Assembly: GCA_043777755.1 (NCBI GenBank) | Contig: JAYWHK010000121.1 | Location: 1-28,099, forward strand | DNA from: CANHEE01 sp043777755 | GTDB taxonomy: Bacteria > Bacteroidota > Bacteroidia > Chitinophagales > Saprospiraceae | Reading direction: 5' to 3' | DNA: 28,099 nt | Shown: positions 9,136 to 17,000 of the stretch, piece after piece | Numbering within the stretch: the stretch's first letter is position 1 | Layout: each line of letters begins with the position of its first letter | Position numbers and translations under genes: made by a program | The notes under the pieces: generated by a model | What the model saw: only the letters and a program-made list of their open reading frames with translations | What the model was told of the DNA's origin: nothing | Databases searched by the model: none

Positions 9136-9554
9136 ATGCAAAAAATAATCATGTTAGTGATGGCTTTGCTATCACTTGGCGTAGCTATGCTCTGCTGGCA
9201 CACAGTCTATCAAAGTTGAAAAAACAAAATAAAACCATTCGCTCGGTTTGATTTGTCACAAAGTGATGCCTTCGGTCATAATCAAAGCATTCTGTCCGTG
9301 CGTTTTAACGCAACAATGAAACCTAAAACTATCCAAATCCAGCGACTGAGCGCATCAATATCACCATGCCAAAAGGTAATTTTGACATCAGTATTATGGA
9401 CAATCAAGGTAGAAATATACTGAAAATGAACAGCGAATCAGAAACAACCATCAATACAAACAATTGGTTGTCAGGAATTTACCATGTTTCGTTAAGAAAT
9501 ACAGCTACTGGCGAGCAAAGCGTTCAGAAAGTAGTAGTGATGAAAATGGATTAA
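9136..9554 (+). pseudogene. Frameshifted T9SS-secreted small protein
   Basis: Pieces of one short secreted protein lie in order but in different frames. From the ATG at 9136 a signal peptide reads MQKIIMLVMALLSLGVAML and soon hits a stop (9217-9219). The neighbouring frame at 9191 continues it better (SAGTQSIKVEKTK). Frame 1 then resumes with RFDLSQSDAFGHNQSILSV, and from 9330 a third frame reads YPNPATERINITMPKGNF through to a stop at 9552-9554. YPNPATERI opening a beta-rich tail of about 75 residues that ends in a basic, hydrophobic strand is the type A C-terminal sorting domain of type IX secretion cargo. Repairing two or three one-base shifts would give a protein of about 140 residues. 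Real decay or homopolymer sequencing errors are both possible. Confidence 0.7.
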
Positions 9555-9585
9555 GAAAAAAAATAGCTTGGTTCTATAAAAAAAC

Positions 9586-9618
9586 AGCTCAATGACTACT
9601 GTTGTTGAGCTATTTTTT
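9586..9618 (+). terminator. Rho-independent terminator
   Basis: AGCTCAA (9586-9592) pairs with TTGAGCT (9605-9611), followed by ATTTTTTT. It lies about 30 bases after the T9SS pseudogene, supporting the view that this was once a transcribed gene. Confidence 0.7.
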
Positions 9619-9620
9619 TA

Positions 9621-9660
9621 TGCCCGAAGCGACCCAACTGTAAAATGATATGCCAAAACA
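9621..9660 (-). repeat. Stray copy of the 5' end of tamB
   Basis: These 40 bases match 6026-6065, the first codons of the tamB frame, at 37 of 40 positions; the three differences are all transitions. On the minus strand the copy reads LFWHIILQLGRFG against tamB's LFWRVILRLGRFG, then runs into the terminator of the pseudogene. Sequence on both sides is unrelated to tamB. Confidence 0.8.
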
Positions 9661-9738
9661 TTCTTCATAATCAGTTTTTACTACATATTTCACTGCTACT
9701 TGTCATCTTTTTTCAAAAATAAAAAGGGTCTTAAAATA

Positions 9739-9768
9739 TTGTTTTATTCAAATATTCTTATATATTTG
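9739..9768 (+). promoter_or_regulatory. Promoter of the small beta-barrel gene
   Basis: TTG (9739-9741), a 19-base spacer and TATATTTG (9761-9768) match the Bacteroidota pattern very well, about 30 bases before the ATG at 9798. Confidence 0.75.
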
Positions 9769-9797
9769 TAAGATTATTACAAAAAAATACTACATCT

Positions 9798-10451
9798 ATG
9801 AAAAATCTAATTTTTTTACTTTGCATTTTTTCCTTCACGGCTTTGTTTGGACAAGAAACACTGGTCGAAAAAACAAAAATTCGCCACGAAATTGGTGTAA
9901 ATACGACGCTTTTATTCAAACAAATTTTGAGTTTGAGCGATGCCAAAATTCCAGTCAGCCCTTATATTTTTACCTACAAAGCATTGGGTGGCAAAAGCGG
10001 TTTTCGAGCTGCATTTGGGATGAACATCACTTCGAGTAAAGAATCTCAAAGCACTTTTGCCGACAGTAAAACGCTGAAAAATGAAAGTGCAAACGCCCGT
10101 ATTGGTTACGAATGGCAACGTGCCATCAATCCAAAATGGAATGTTTGGTTCGGAACTGACCTCATCGGTAATTATACCAACAATACCAATATTGCAGATT
10201 CTGGATTCGACCGTGTGTCTATCGGCAGCCGCAGCAAAGGCATCGGTGCAGCCTTAGCATTGGGTGCAGAATGGCGTTTTAATCCACACTTCAGCATCGC
10301 TACCGAAACCAGTTTGGGCGGAACATACCTCATAAAAGATGATACCACAAAGTTCGCTGGCGGCACACAAGAAGACACTGGAAAAACCTCAAAAGGACAT
10401 GAAATCAGCTCGCAAGCTCCTACTTCTATTTTTTTAGTATATAAGTTTTAA
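9798..10451 (+). CDS. Small outer-membrane beta-barrel protein
   Basis: A 217-residue exported protein. The signal peptide MKNLIFLLCIFSFTALFGQ ends at Gln19, the usual 'GQ/AQ' cleavage context in this phylum. The mature part alternates short amphipathic strands and turns (GFRAAFGMNITS, ARIGYEWQRAINPKWNVWFGTDLIG, IGAALALGAEWRFNPHFSIATETSLGG) and ends in SIFLVYKF with a C-terminal Phe, as expected for an 8- to 10-stranded outer-membrane barrel. It shows no catalytic motif, and its cargo or role is unknown. It is transcribed alone from a strong promoter; its stop codon is 8 bases before the first operator-like palindrome of the next gene. Confidence 0.85.
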   Translation: MKNLIFLLCIFSFTALFGQETLVEKTKIRHEIGVNTTLLFKQILSLSDAKIPVSPYIFTYKALGGKSGFRAAFGMNITSSKESQSTFADSKTLKNESANARIGYEWQRAINPKWNVWFGTDLIGNYTNNTNIADSGFDRVSIGSRSKGIGAALALGAEWRFNPHFSIATETSLGGTYLIKDDTTKFAGGTQEDTGKTSKGHEISSQAPTSIFLVYKF

Positions 10452-10458
10452 AAAAATT

Positions 10459-10474
10459 TAGCGAAAATTCGCTG
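10459..10474. promoter_or_regulatory. Operator-like palindrome, copy 1
   Basis: TAGCGAAAATTCGCTG holds the arms AGCGAA and TTCGCT around a central AA. An identical 16-base copy lies at 10512-10527, 53 bases centre to centre, about five helical turns, so both face the same side of the DNA. It is probably a regulator binding site. Confidence 0.6.
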
Positions 10475-10503
10475 CAACTATTTACTTTGTCAAAATCATA
10501 TCG

Positions 10504-10511
10504 TATCTTTG
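10504..10511 (+). promoter_or_regulatory. Probable -7 element of the acyl-CoA dehydrogenase promoter
   Basis: TATCTTTG fits the TAnnTTTG box. A good TTG at 19-21 bases upstream is lacking (TTTAC at 10481-10485 is the nearest), which suggests an activator-dependent or weak promoter. It lies between the two palindromes and touches the second. Confidence 0.5.
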
Positions 10512-10527
10512 TAGCGAAAATTCGCTG
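10512..10527. promoter_or_regulatory. Operator-like palindrome, copy 2
   Basis: This identical copy of TAGCGAAAATTCGCTG starts directly after the TATCTTTG box, covering the expected transcription start. A protein bound here would block initiation, and a dimer pair at both copies could close a loop. TetR-type fatty-acid regulators often act this way on acyl-CoA dehydrogenase genes; which regulator acts here is not known. Confidence 0.65.
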
Positions 10528-10584
10528 GAAGGAAAATCTTTCTATGCTACAAATATTTATAAACTTATAATTTTTTATAAAACA

Positions 10585-12381
10585 ATGGAATTACTTGAAA
10601 AAACAGACGTTTTGAAAGGTGGAGAGTTCTTAATCAAGGACAGTTTGCCAGAAGATACTTTTATTCCTGAAGAATTTAACGAAGAACAACTCATGGTCAA
10701 AGACATGGTGTTGGACTTTTTGAACAGCGAAATAGTGCCTGTAAAGGACAAAATCGAAAAGCAAGAACCTGGTCTTGCCGTTGAGTTATTGCACAAAATG
10801 GGCGAATTGGGCTTATTGGGTACACACATGCCTGCGACTTACGGTGGTACTGAAATGGATACCAATACCAATACTTTGATTTGTGACACTTTTGGCCCAG
10901 CAGGCTCATTCACAACTTCTTATGCAGCACATACGGGTATCGGAATGTTGCCGATTTTGTATTTTGGTACAGAAGAACAAAAAGAAAAATACATACCTCG
11001 CTTGATTTCGGGCGAACTCAAAGCAGCTTATTGTTTGACAGAGCCAAGTTCTGGTTCTGATGCTTTGGCAGCAAAAACCCGTGCCGACCTTAGCGAAGAT
11101 GGTACTTATTATACCTTGAATGGTCAAAAAATGTGGATAACCAACGCAGGTTTTGCAGATATTTTTATTGTTTTTGCAAAAATTGCTGGTGAAAAATTCA
11201 CAGGTTTTATCGTAGAGCGCAACTTGGAAGGTTTTACACAAGGTGCAGAAGAACCAAAATTGGGTATCAAAGGTTCTTCAACTCGTCAGATATATTTAGA
11301 AAATGTAAAAGTTCCAGCTGAAAATGTATTGGGACAAATTGGAAAAGGTCACTTGATTGCGTTTAACGTACTGAATATTGGTCGTTTCAAATTGGGCGCA
11401 CTTTGTATCGGTGGAACAAAACGTTGCATTGACGAATCTGTAAGATATGCCAATGAACGCCAGCAATTTGGTGTTTCGATTGGAACTTTTGGCGCAATTC
11501 AGTACAAATTAGCGGAACAAGCAATTCGTACTTTTGCAGTGGACAGCTCACAATACCGTGTTTCTAATCTTTTGCAAGATGCAAAAGCGGGTTATGAAGC
11601 AGAAGGAATGGATTTCGCTAAAGCAACACTCGAAGCAGCAGAAGAATATGCTATCGAATGTTCAATTATGAAAATTGCAGGTTCGGAAGTACTGGATTAT
11701 GTTGTGGACGAAAATGTTCAGATTCATGGCGGTATTGGTTATTCAGAAGAATACAGCGCAGCTCGTTCTTATCGTGACGCTCGTATCAACCGTATTTTTG
11801 AAGGAACAAATGAAATCAATCGCCTTTTGATGATTGACCAATTGTTCAAGCGTGCATTGAAAGGAAAGTTTGATTTTGTCACACCAGCTTGGGCAGTACA
11901 GAAAGAATTGACAAGTATGCCAAGTTTTGACCGTCCAGAAGGTTTGTACGGTGAAGAAAAACAAGCATTAAAAGATTTTAAGAAAATCGCTTTGATGGTT
12001 GCTGGCGGTGCTGCAAAAATGCAAATGGATGGCAAGTTGAACTTGAAAGAAGAGCAGGAAATTATAATGAATATTGCGGATTTGTTCGTGGATATTTTCA
12101 ATGCAGAATCAATGTTGTTGCGTGTTGAAAAATTAAATGACATGGACAAAAAAGTAAATCAAGAAATATACGAAGCGATGTTGCAAGTGTTTTTCCACGA
12201 TGCAACAGCACGTGTTTCAAAAAATGCGACTGACGCTATCGCCTCTTTTGCAGAAGGTGACTTGGTAAAAACATTCTTGATGGGTATCAAACGTTTTTCA
12301 AAATACCCGACAGTGAACGTAAAAGTAAAACGTAGAATGATTGCTGACACGATGTTGGAAGCTAACCAATACTGTTTCTAA
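10585..12381 (+). CDS. Acyl-CoA dehydrogenase (long form with C-terminal extension)
   Basis: A 598-residue FAD enzyme that catalyses the first step of fatty-acid beta-oxidation, alpha,beta-dehydrogenation of acyl-CoA, passing electrons to ETF. The core spans about residues 30-420: N-terminal helical domain, the family signature AAYCLTEPSSGSDA near 145-160, MWITNAGFADIF, and the C-terminal signature QIHGGIGYSEEY with RIFEGTNEINR near 404-413, whose Glu is the expected catalytic base. Residues about 420-598 form an extra helical domain, as in VLCAD/ACAD9-type enzymes and the long Bacteroidota acyl-CoA dehydrogenases. Chain-length preference cannot be read. It is transcribed alone, from a promoter flanked by two identical palindromes (10459, 10512), and closed by a strong terminator at 12413. 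No thiolase or hydratase gene is nearby. Confidence 0.96.
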   Translation: MELLEKTDVLKGGEFLIKDSLPEDTFIPEEFNEEQLMVKDMVLDFLNSEIVPVKDKIEKQEPGLAVELLHKMGELGLLGTHMPATYGGTEMDTNTNTLICDTFGPAGSFTTSYAAHTGIGMLPILYFGTEEQKEKYIPRLISGELKAAYCLTEPSSGSDALAAKTRADLSEDGTYYTLNGQKMWITNAGFADIFIVFAKIAGEKFTGFIVERNLEGFTQGAEEPKLGIKGSSTRQIYLENVKVPAENVLGQIGKGHLIAFNVLNIGRFKLGALCIGGTKRCIDESVRYANERQQFGVSIGTFGAIQYKLAEQAIRTFAVDSSQYRVSNLLQDAKAGYEAEGMDFAKATLEAAEEYAIECSIMKIAGSEVLDYVVDENVQIHGGIGYSEEYSAARSYRDARINRIFEGTNEINRLLMIDQLFKRALKGKFDFVTPAWAVQKELTSMPSFDRPEGLYGEEKQALKDFKKIALMVAGGAAKMQMDGKLNLKEEQEIIMNIADLFVDIFNAESMLLRVEKLNDMDKKVNQEIYEAMLQVFFHDATARVSKNATDAIASFAEGDLVKTFLMGIKRFSKYPTVNVKVKRRMIADTMLEANQYCF

Positions 12382-12412
12382 GAAAATAAATTTTGAATTG
12401 TTGATAATTTTC

Positions 12413-12451
12413 AGCCTATGCGAAGTATAATGCTCGCATAGGCTTTTTTTA
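12413..12451 (+). terminator. Rho-independent terminator
   Basis: AGCCTATGCGA (12413-12423) pairs perfectly over 11 bp with TCGCATAGGCT (12434-12444), followed by a T run. It closes the acyl-CoA dehydrogenase transcript. Confidence 0.9.
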
Positions 12452-12787
12452 TTTTTCTCAAAAAAATCTTTTATCATTATTTTTTTAGCCAAAAAAAAGA
12501 AAATTGTATAGGAGAAAATTAAACATAGAAATAAAAAATATATTTTAACTATTGATTAACTTTTTGAAAAATGTACGATAACATATAAATCATATATATT
12601 TGCATTATAATTAAATCGTTATGAAATTAAGATAATCAAAACGAATGAATTAAAAAAATAGACCACGGCGCGCATGGATTTTTTTAGTAAAAATTTAACA
12701 GCTTATGAAATTTATTTTTAGTGACTTCGTTTTAGTTATCACGTCAAAAAAAATATTTTATTTAACTTAAAAGTTTTATTACCGACA
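12452..12787. other. AT-rich gap upstream of the DUF1573 gene
   Basis: No gene is seen. A TATATTTG box at 12595-12602 is the best promoter core; an upstream TTG at 12564 is too far (28 bases), so the promoter is only tentative. If used, it leaves a leader of about 180 bases containing a GC-rich patch (CCACGGCGCGCATGG, 12663-12677) that contrasts sharply with its surroundings. I recognise no riboswitch. Confidence 0.4.
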
Positions 12788-13231
12788 ATGAAAAAATTAA
12801 TGACTCTTGTTACTGTATTCGCCTTAGCATTCATCACAGTAGCGTCAGCACAAAAAAAAGGAGCAGTAGCTCAATTCGCTCAACAAGAAATTGATTACGG
12901 AAAGATTGACAAAGGAGCTGATCCACTTCGTAAGTTCACCTTCAAAAACGTAGGAGATGAGCCTTTAATCATTTCTAACGCTCAAGGAAGCTGCGGTTGT
13001 ACAGTTCCAACTTGGCCAAAAGAGCCAATCATGCCAGGTCAATCAGGTGCTATCGAAGTACGTTATGACACTCAGCGTGTAGGTCCTTTCTCTAAGTCTG
13101 TTACTTTAACGACTAACGAAGCGAATCCAAGCCGTGTATTAAGCATCAAAGGTGACGTGAAAGCAGCACCAGCTGAAGCTACAGGTGTTCCAACGGTACA
13201 ACCTAACGGTTTAAGCCCAAAAGGAAAGTAA
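12788..13231 (+). CDS. DUF1573 domain protein, exported
   Basis: A 147-residue secreted protein with the signal peptide MKKLMTLVTVFALAFITVASAQ. Residues about 30-120 are a DUF1573 domain, an immunoglobulin-like beta-sandwich common in Bacteroidota (ASPM/SPD-2/Hydin-like superfamily). Family hallmarks visible are EIDYGKIDKG, RKFTFKNVGDEPLIISN, the GSCGCTVP loop with its two Cys, and the closing strand RVLSIKGDV. The tail (about 122-147) is Ala/Pro-rich and probably flexible. Codons are more uniform and G/C-ending than in the neighbours (GGT, CGT, AAC, CCA), which hints at strong expression. It has a monocistronic layout with a strong shared terminator just downstream. The role is probably structural or adhesive in the envelope; unproven. 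Confidence 0.92.
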   Translation: MKKLMTLVTVFALAFITVASAQKKGAVAQFAQQEIDYGKIDKGADPLRKFTFKNVGDEPLIISNAQGSCGCTVPTWPKEPIMPGQSGAIEVRYDTQRVGPFSKSVTLTTNEANPSRVLSIKGDVKAAPAEATGVPTVQPNGLSPKGK

Positions 13232-13260
13232 TTTCAGTAAATACTGATAAAAATATAAAA

Positions 13261-13294
13261 AGCCTACATCTCCAAAGAGATGTAGGCTTTTTTA
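13261..13294. terminator. Bidirectional terminator between convergent genes
   Basis: AGCCTACATCTC (13261-13272) and GAGATGTAGGCT (13277-13288) form a perfect 12-bp stem with loop CAAA. A-runs precede it and T-runs follow it, so it can stop the DUF1573 gene on the plus strand and the Uma2 gene on the minus strand. Confidence 0.92.
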
Positions 13295-13297
13295 TTT

Positions 13298-13960
13298 TTA
13301 TTTAAGCAGCTTTTGTAGTGCAATCACATTGTCATTTTCATTAAAAATAGCAGCTACATCAATCGTAAAATCTTCGATTACTTTGCTACTGATTTCTTCG
13401 CCAATTTGGTAACGGTACGGTTCAAAATAAACAGTATCCGTAGGTTTTAGGAGCAAATATTGTTCAACTGTTTGTTTGTTTGGGTCAATAATCCAATATT
13501 CTTGCACGCCATGTGCGGCATAATCTTCTTTCTTGGTTGTACGATCTACTTTTTGAGTTTTTTTAGAAAGAATTTCCACTACAAAATCTGGCGCAGGAAA
13601 CAAAACTTGGTCTTCCGTAAAAAGTATTGATTTTTCATTTTTGAAAAAAACAATATCTGGTTCATAATCGTTGCGAGTAAGTGAAATCATTACTTTTTCT
13701 GTACCAACAACACCTAATTGTTTGATACGAGTATAGACACTCAACAACGAAGAAAATAAATCTGTTACTTTCCAATGTCGTCGCTTAACTGGCGAATGTA
13801 TGACAATCTGTCCATTGATAAATTCAGCCTTGGTATGTTCATCAATCCAAGCGTAAAAAGCCAAACGACGAGCGTGTTCCGCTTCTATCGCATTGACCAA
13901 TTCTTGCGCAACTAAGGTTGCATTGGGTTGGCGTAATATTTTTTCAACTGTTGCATTCAT
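13298..13960 (-). CDS. Uma2 family (DUF820) putative endonuclease
   Basis: A 220-residue protein of the Uma2/DUF820 family, which has a PD-(D/E)xK restriction-endonuclease-like fold. Visible landmarks are EFINGQIVIHSPVKRRH (about 46-62), YEPDIVFF with Asp102, and PDFVVEILSKKT with Glu129, followed by EYWIIDP. These are the usual acidic positions of the fold. The open frame extends 33 codons further upstream, overlapping the end of lanB, but that extension is Phe/Lys-rich junk; the ATG at 13960 starting MNATVEKIL fits the family. It lies 46 bases after lanB on the same strand and may be co-transcribed. Uma2 genes are scattered singly and abundantly in genomes, so a role in lanthipeptide synthesis is unlikely. 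In vivo activity of the family is poorly known. Confidence 0.9.
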   Translation of the reverse strand: MNATVEKILRQPNATLVAQELVNAIEAEHARRLAFYAWIDEHTKAEFINGQIVIHSPVKRRHWKVTDLFSSLLSVYTRIKQLGVVGTEKVMISLTRNDYEPDIVFFKNEKSILFTEDQVLFPAPDFVVEILSKKTQKVDRTTKKEDYAAHGVQEYWIIDPNKQTVEQYLLLKPTDTVYFEPYRYQIGEEISSKVIEDFTIDVAAIFNENDNVIALQKLLK

Positions 13961-14006
13961 ACTGCAAAAATAAGTAAAAAAATTTACAAAACAAAAAAAA
14001 TTTATT

Positions 14007-17000
14007 TTATTCGAGGTTCTTATACGCCTTTGTTTTATAATTTTTATACAAAAAATCATAGACCATCATTTCATACATTCGTTGTTTGGATTTGAACAAA
14101 CGGTTCATGGTCATGTGAATGTAACTCCCCAAAATATCTTGCAATTGATTTTCTGACAATAAACCCTTGATTTTCAAAGCAATAACTTTTAATTCTTCTT
14201 GATTTTGAAGGGCAGAAGCTCGAACGAAAGCCAAGTTTTCATCTTCAATGTCTTCTTGAAACAAGGTTTTTATTTGTGTTTCAAAAGTATCGTATTTTTC
14301 ATTCATTTGTTTTCGCAAATGTTTGTTCATGCCAAACTCTTTTCCAAAAGACGTTTTCATTCCTTCCAATAGTTTTGTTTTTTGTTCCAAATCATAGCCA
14401 AAAGATTCTAACAAAGCATCAATCGCAGCAATTCCAAACAACCAACGATAATTGGATTGAAAACTATCTATTTGGCTCAAAAAATCAAGTGTCATTTGGC
14501 TGTCCAAGCAAAAAAGTTGTTCGGAAAGTTCCATGGTGGCTGCGCCATAACGTTCCACCTCTCGCTCGTAAGTGTCTGTTTGAATTTTCCAAATCTGTTT
14601 TTGCTCAATGGCATTTTTTAGTACTTTGTACAGAAAAGCACTTACATTGCCTGTGTTTTCTTGATTTTTCAAGCGAAAACGGATTCTTATATGATTTTTA
14701 GGGTCGTTGTATCGAATAAAAAACCAATCGCTTATCCAGTCTTTTTCTAAAAATTGTTGTACAATCGGATAAATAGAATGGCACAACAATTCGTCCGCTG
14801 TTGCCGCACCACAATAGATTTTGAAGTAGAGCCATTCCGAACCAATTGGAAATGAGCGTTTTATACCACTTTCTACTTTCTTACTCTCCACTTTCTCACT
14901 CTCTATTTTCTTGCTTTCTACTTTCTTACTTTCCACTTTCTCACTCTTGATTTTCGACTCCTCACTCTCGATTTTCGACTCCTTTAAAAACACCGCTACA
15001 AACTCATTCGTATAATTTTCGTTCTTTTCATCTTTTACAATTGCATTGGTGTCATCAAAAAGAAATTCTGCCAACTGAATACTTGGCGAGTTTTTGATTT
15101 CGTTGATAAAAGTTTGCACACTCAATTCGTGGTCTAAATGTATCAACAATTCGTTGTCGCCTTGTACAATCATAATCCGCTTGGGCATTTGATGTTTGTT
15201 GCGCCACGCTTCTACTGCTGACATCAATTCCTCTTTTTTACATTTCGTAAGTACTTCATAATCAGACTTTTTCAACTGCCAAGTAGCACGATGTAAAATA
15301 ATATTTTCATAGCGTACTCGTGGCAAAAAAGAGAATTGATTGGACATATTACCCCAGTGAAAACCAAAACCGCTTCGCTTGTTTTGTTGTTGCAAATCAC
15401 ATAAAAAATGATAGGCAGGCAAAGCATTGTAACTGTAGTTGTGGGCATTGCCAAGCGCAGGAATGATGCGTTTGTTCAAACGTTTGGAACGCAAAACAAC
15501 TGTTCCGTTTTGTACCGAAACCATCAAATCTTGTAGCGGAATCTGAAAATCTTCTCCAACACTTGATTTTGCCAAATACGGTATTTCAAAAGCTCTAAAA
15601 TTGCTCCGCATCAAGATGTTTCCTACTCGATTTTCTGGTAAATGTACAATTTCAGCAATAATCGCATCTGGTGTATTTGCTTGTTCGACAGCGGCAATGT
15701 CACAGCACCAATCGTGTACCGCATCGCTCATACAGGTAAAACGACCCAACAAACGGGTGGCGTTGCCACCTGCATTTTCCAAATGAATGTCGTAATCCGT
15801 AGCGTTTTCCGTAGCGTTAGCGTAATCCGTAGCGTTGGCGTTAACGCCAACGCTACGGATTACGCTAAACATGACCGAAATAGAAGGCGAAACATCGTCC
15901 CATTTTTCGTCAAATTTTTCAATTTCTTTAAAATCAATGGTGATTTCGTAAGCATTTTCACGGTGTGCTTTGAGGAGTTTTTGGAACAAAAAAGATTGTC
16001 GGGCATTCCAAGGAATTGTTTGTTCGCTTGAAGCAACACTTCCAATCATCAGACCGTCCAACAAAGGATTAATATCGCCCTGAGTATCGCCTATTTGTAG
16101 ATAAGCGATGCCCGTTTCCACATCTAAAACGTCCAATAATGGCAATTCTTTGCTTTCGTAACGCTCTGTAAAAGCTTCTGCAAATTTTTTGAGATTGGTT
16201 TCTTTGGGCGCAACCGCCAAACGATTCAAAACAGAAAGACCTCTGCGAAGGCTTCCTGCTAATTTTTTATTCAAAGTACAACTTTTCGCTGTCTTTTCGA
16301 GGTCGGTCTGAAAAAGTTTGCTGAGTTCGTAAGGAACTAAACCAATAGCTTCTTTGTATTCAGCTGATGGCGGAATAGTATGGTTGTCGCTGTTCAAAAT
16401 ATAGCGAATTTTTTGTAGCAATTCGCTTTGGTTGTTGGCGACAAAGTCGCTTTTTAGAAAGGTATAAATACTTTGTTCCTGCCCCGTTGTATTCCCGTCC
16501 AATTCACTTATCAGTACTTGCGACGCAATCACTTCTTCTATAAAATCGCTTGCTTCTTCGAGTGTAATGTCTTCATTTACAATAGATTGCGCCAGTTTAT
16601 ACCTTGTTGCGCCATGCTTGGCAGTGGTCAAGATTTGCTGAATGTACTCACTGTTGTCTATGGCAACGATTTGGTGGACACGGCGTTTTTTATCGTAGTG
16701 ATAATCCACATAACGGAGTCTTTCGCCACTTTCATAAAGGCTATTGTTGGGATAAAAACGCAAATGTTCTTTGATGCCTTCTTGTTGAGAGAGGTGCTGC
16801 GCCAATGCGCCCAAATACGCCATATCCAAGCGTGTATGTGCCTTGTTGTTGCTGTGCTGCGACAACTCAATATCCGTTTCGCTGCTCCATTCACCTACCG
16901 TACAACCCGCAAAAAGACCAAAAGGCGTACACCTCGAAGACATACGCAAAAGGTAACGCCACAAGGCTTGTGCCAGATGTGCCTCTTCGCTGTCTTTGAT

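Noticed and set aside
9366..9554. Independent 62-residue gene starting MPKGNFDISI
   Set aside because: The same frame continues upstream as YPNPATERINIT, so this is the C-terminal sorting domain of a broken gene, not a separate start.
12661..12679. GC-rich patch as a site-specific attachment or operator palindrome
   Set aside because: Symmetry fails at three of seven pairs around the centre, and there is no integrase or second copy.
13961..14059. Longer N-terminus for the Uma2 protein
   Set aside because: The extra 33 codons overlap the lanB coding end and read as basic/aromatic filler; the internal ATG at 13960 fits the family.
15792..15868. CRISPR-like array in lanB
   Set aside because: The repeated TCCGTAGCGTT units are 11 bases, spaced by 1-7 bases and end in a palindrome; there are no spacers of regular size and no cas genes.
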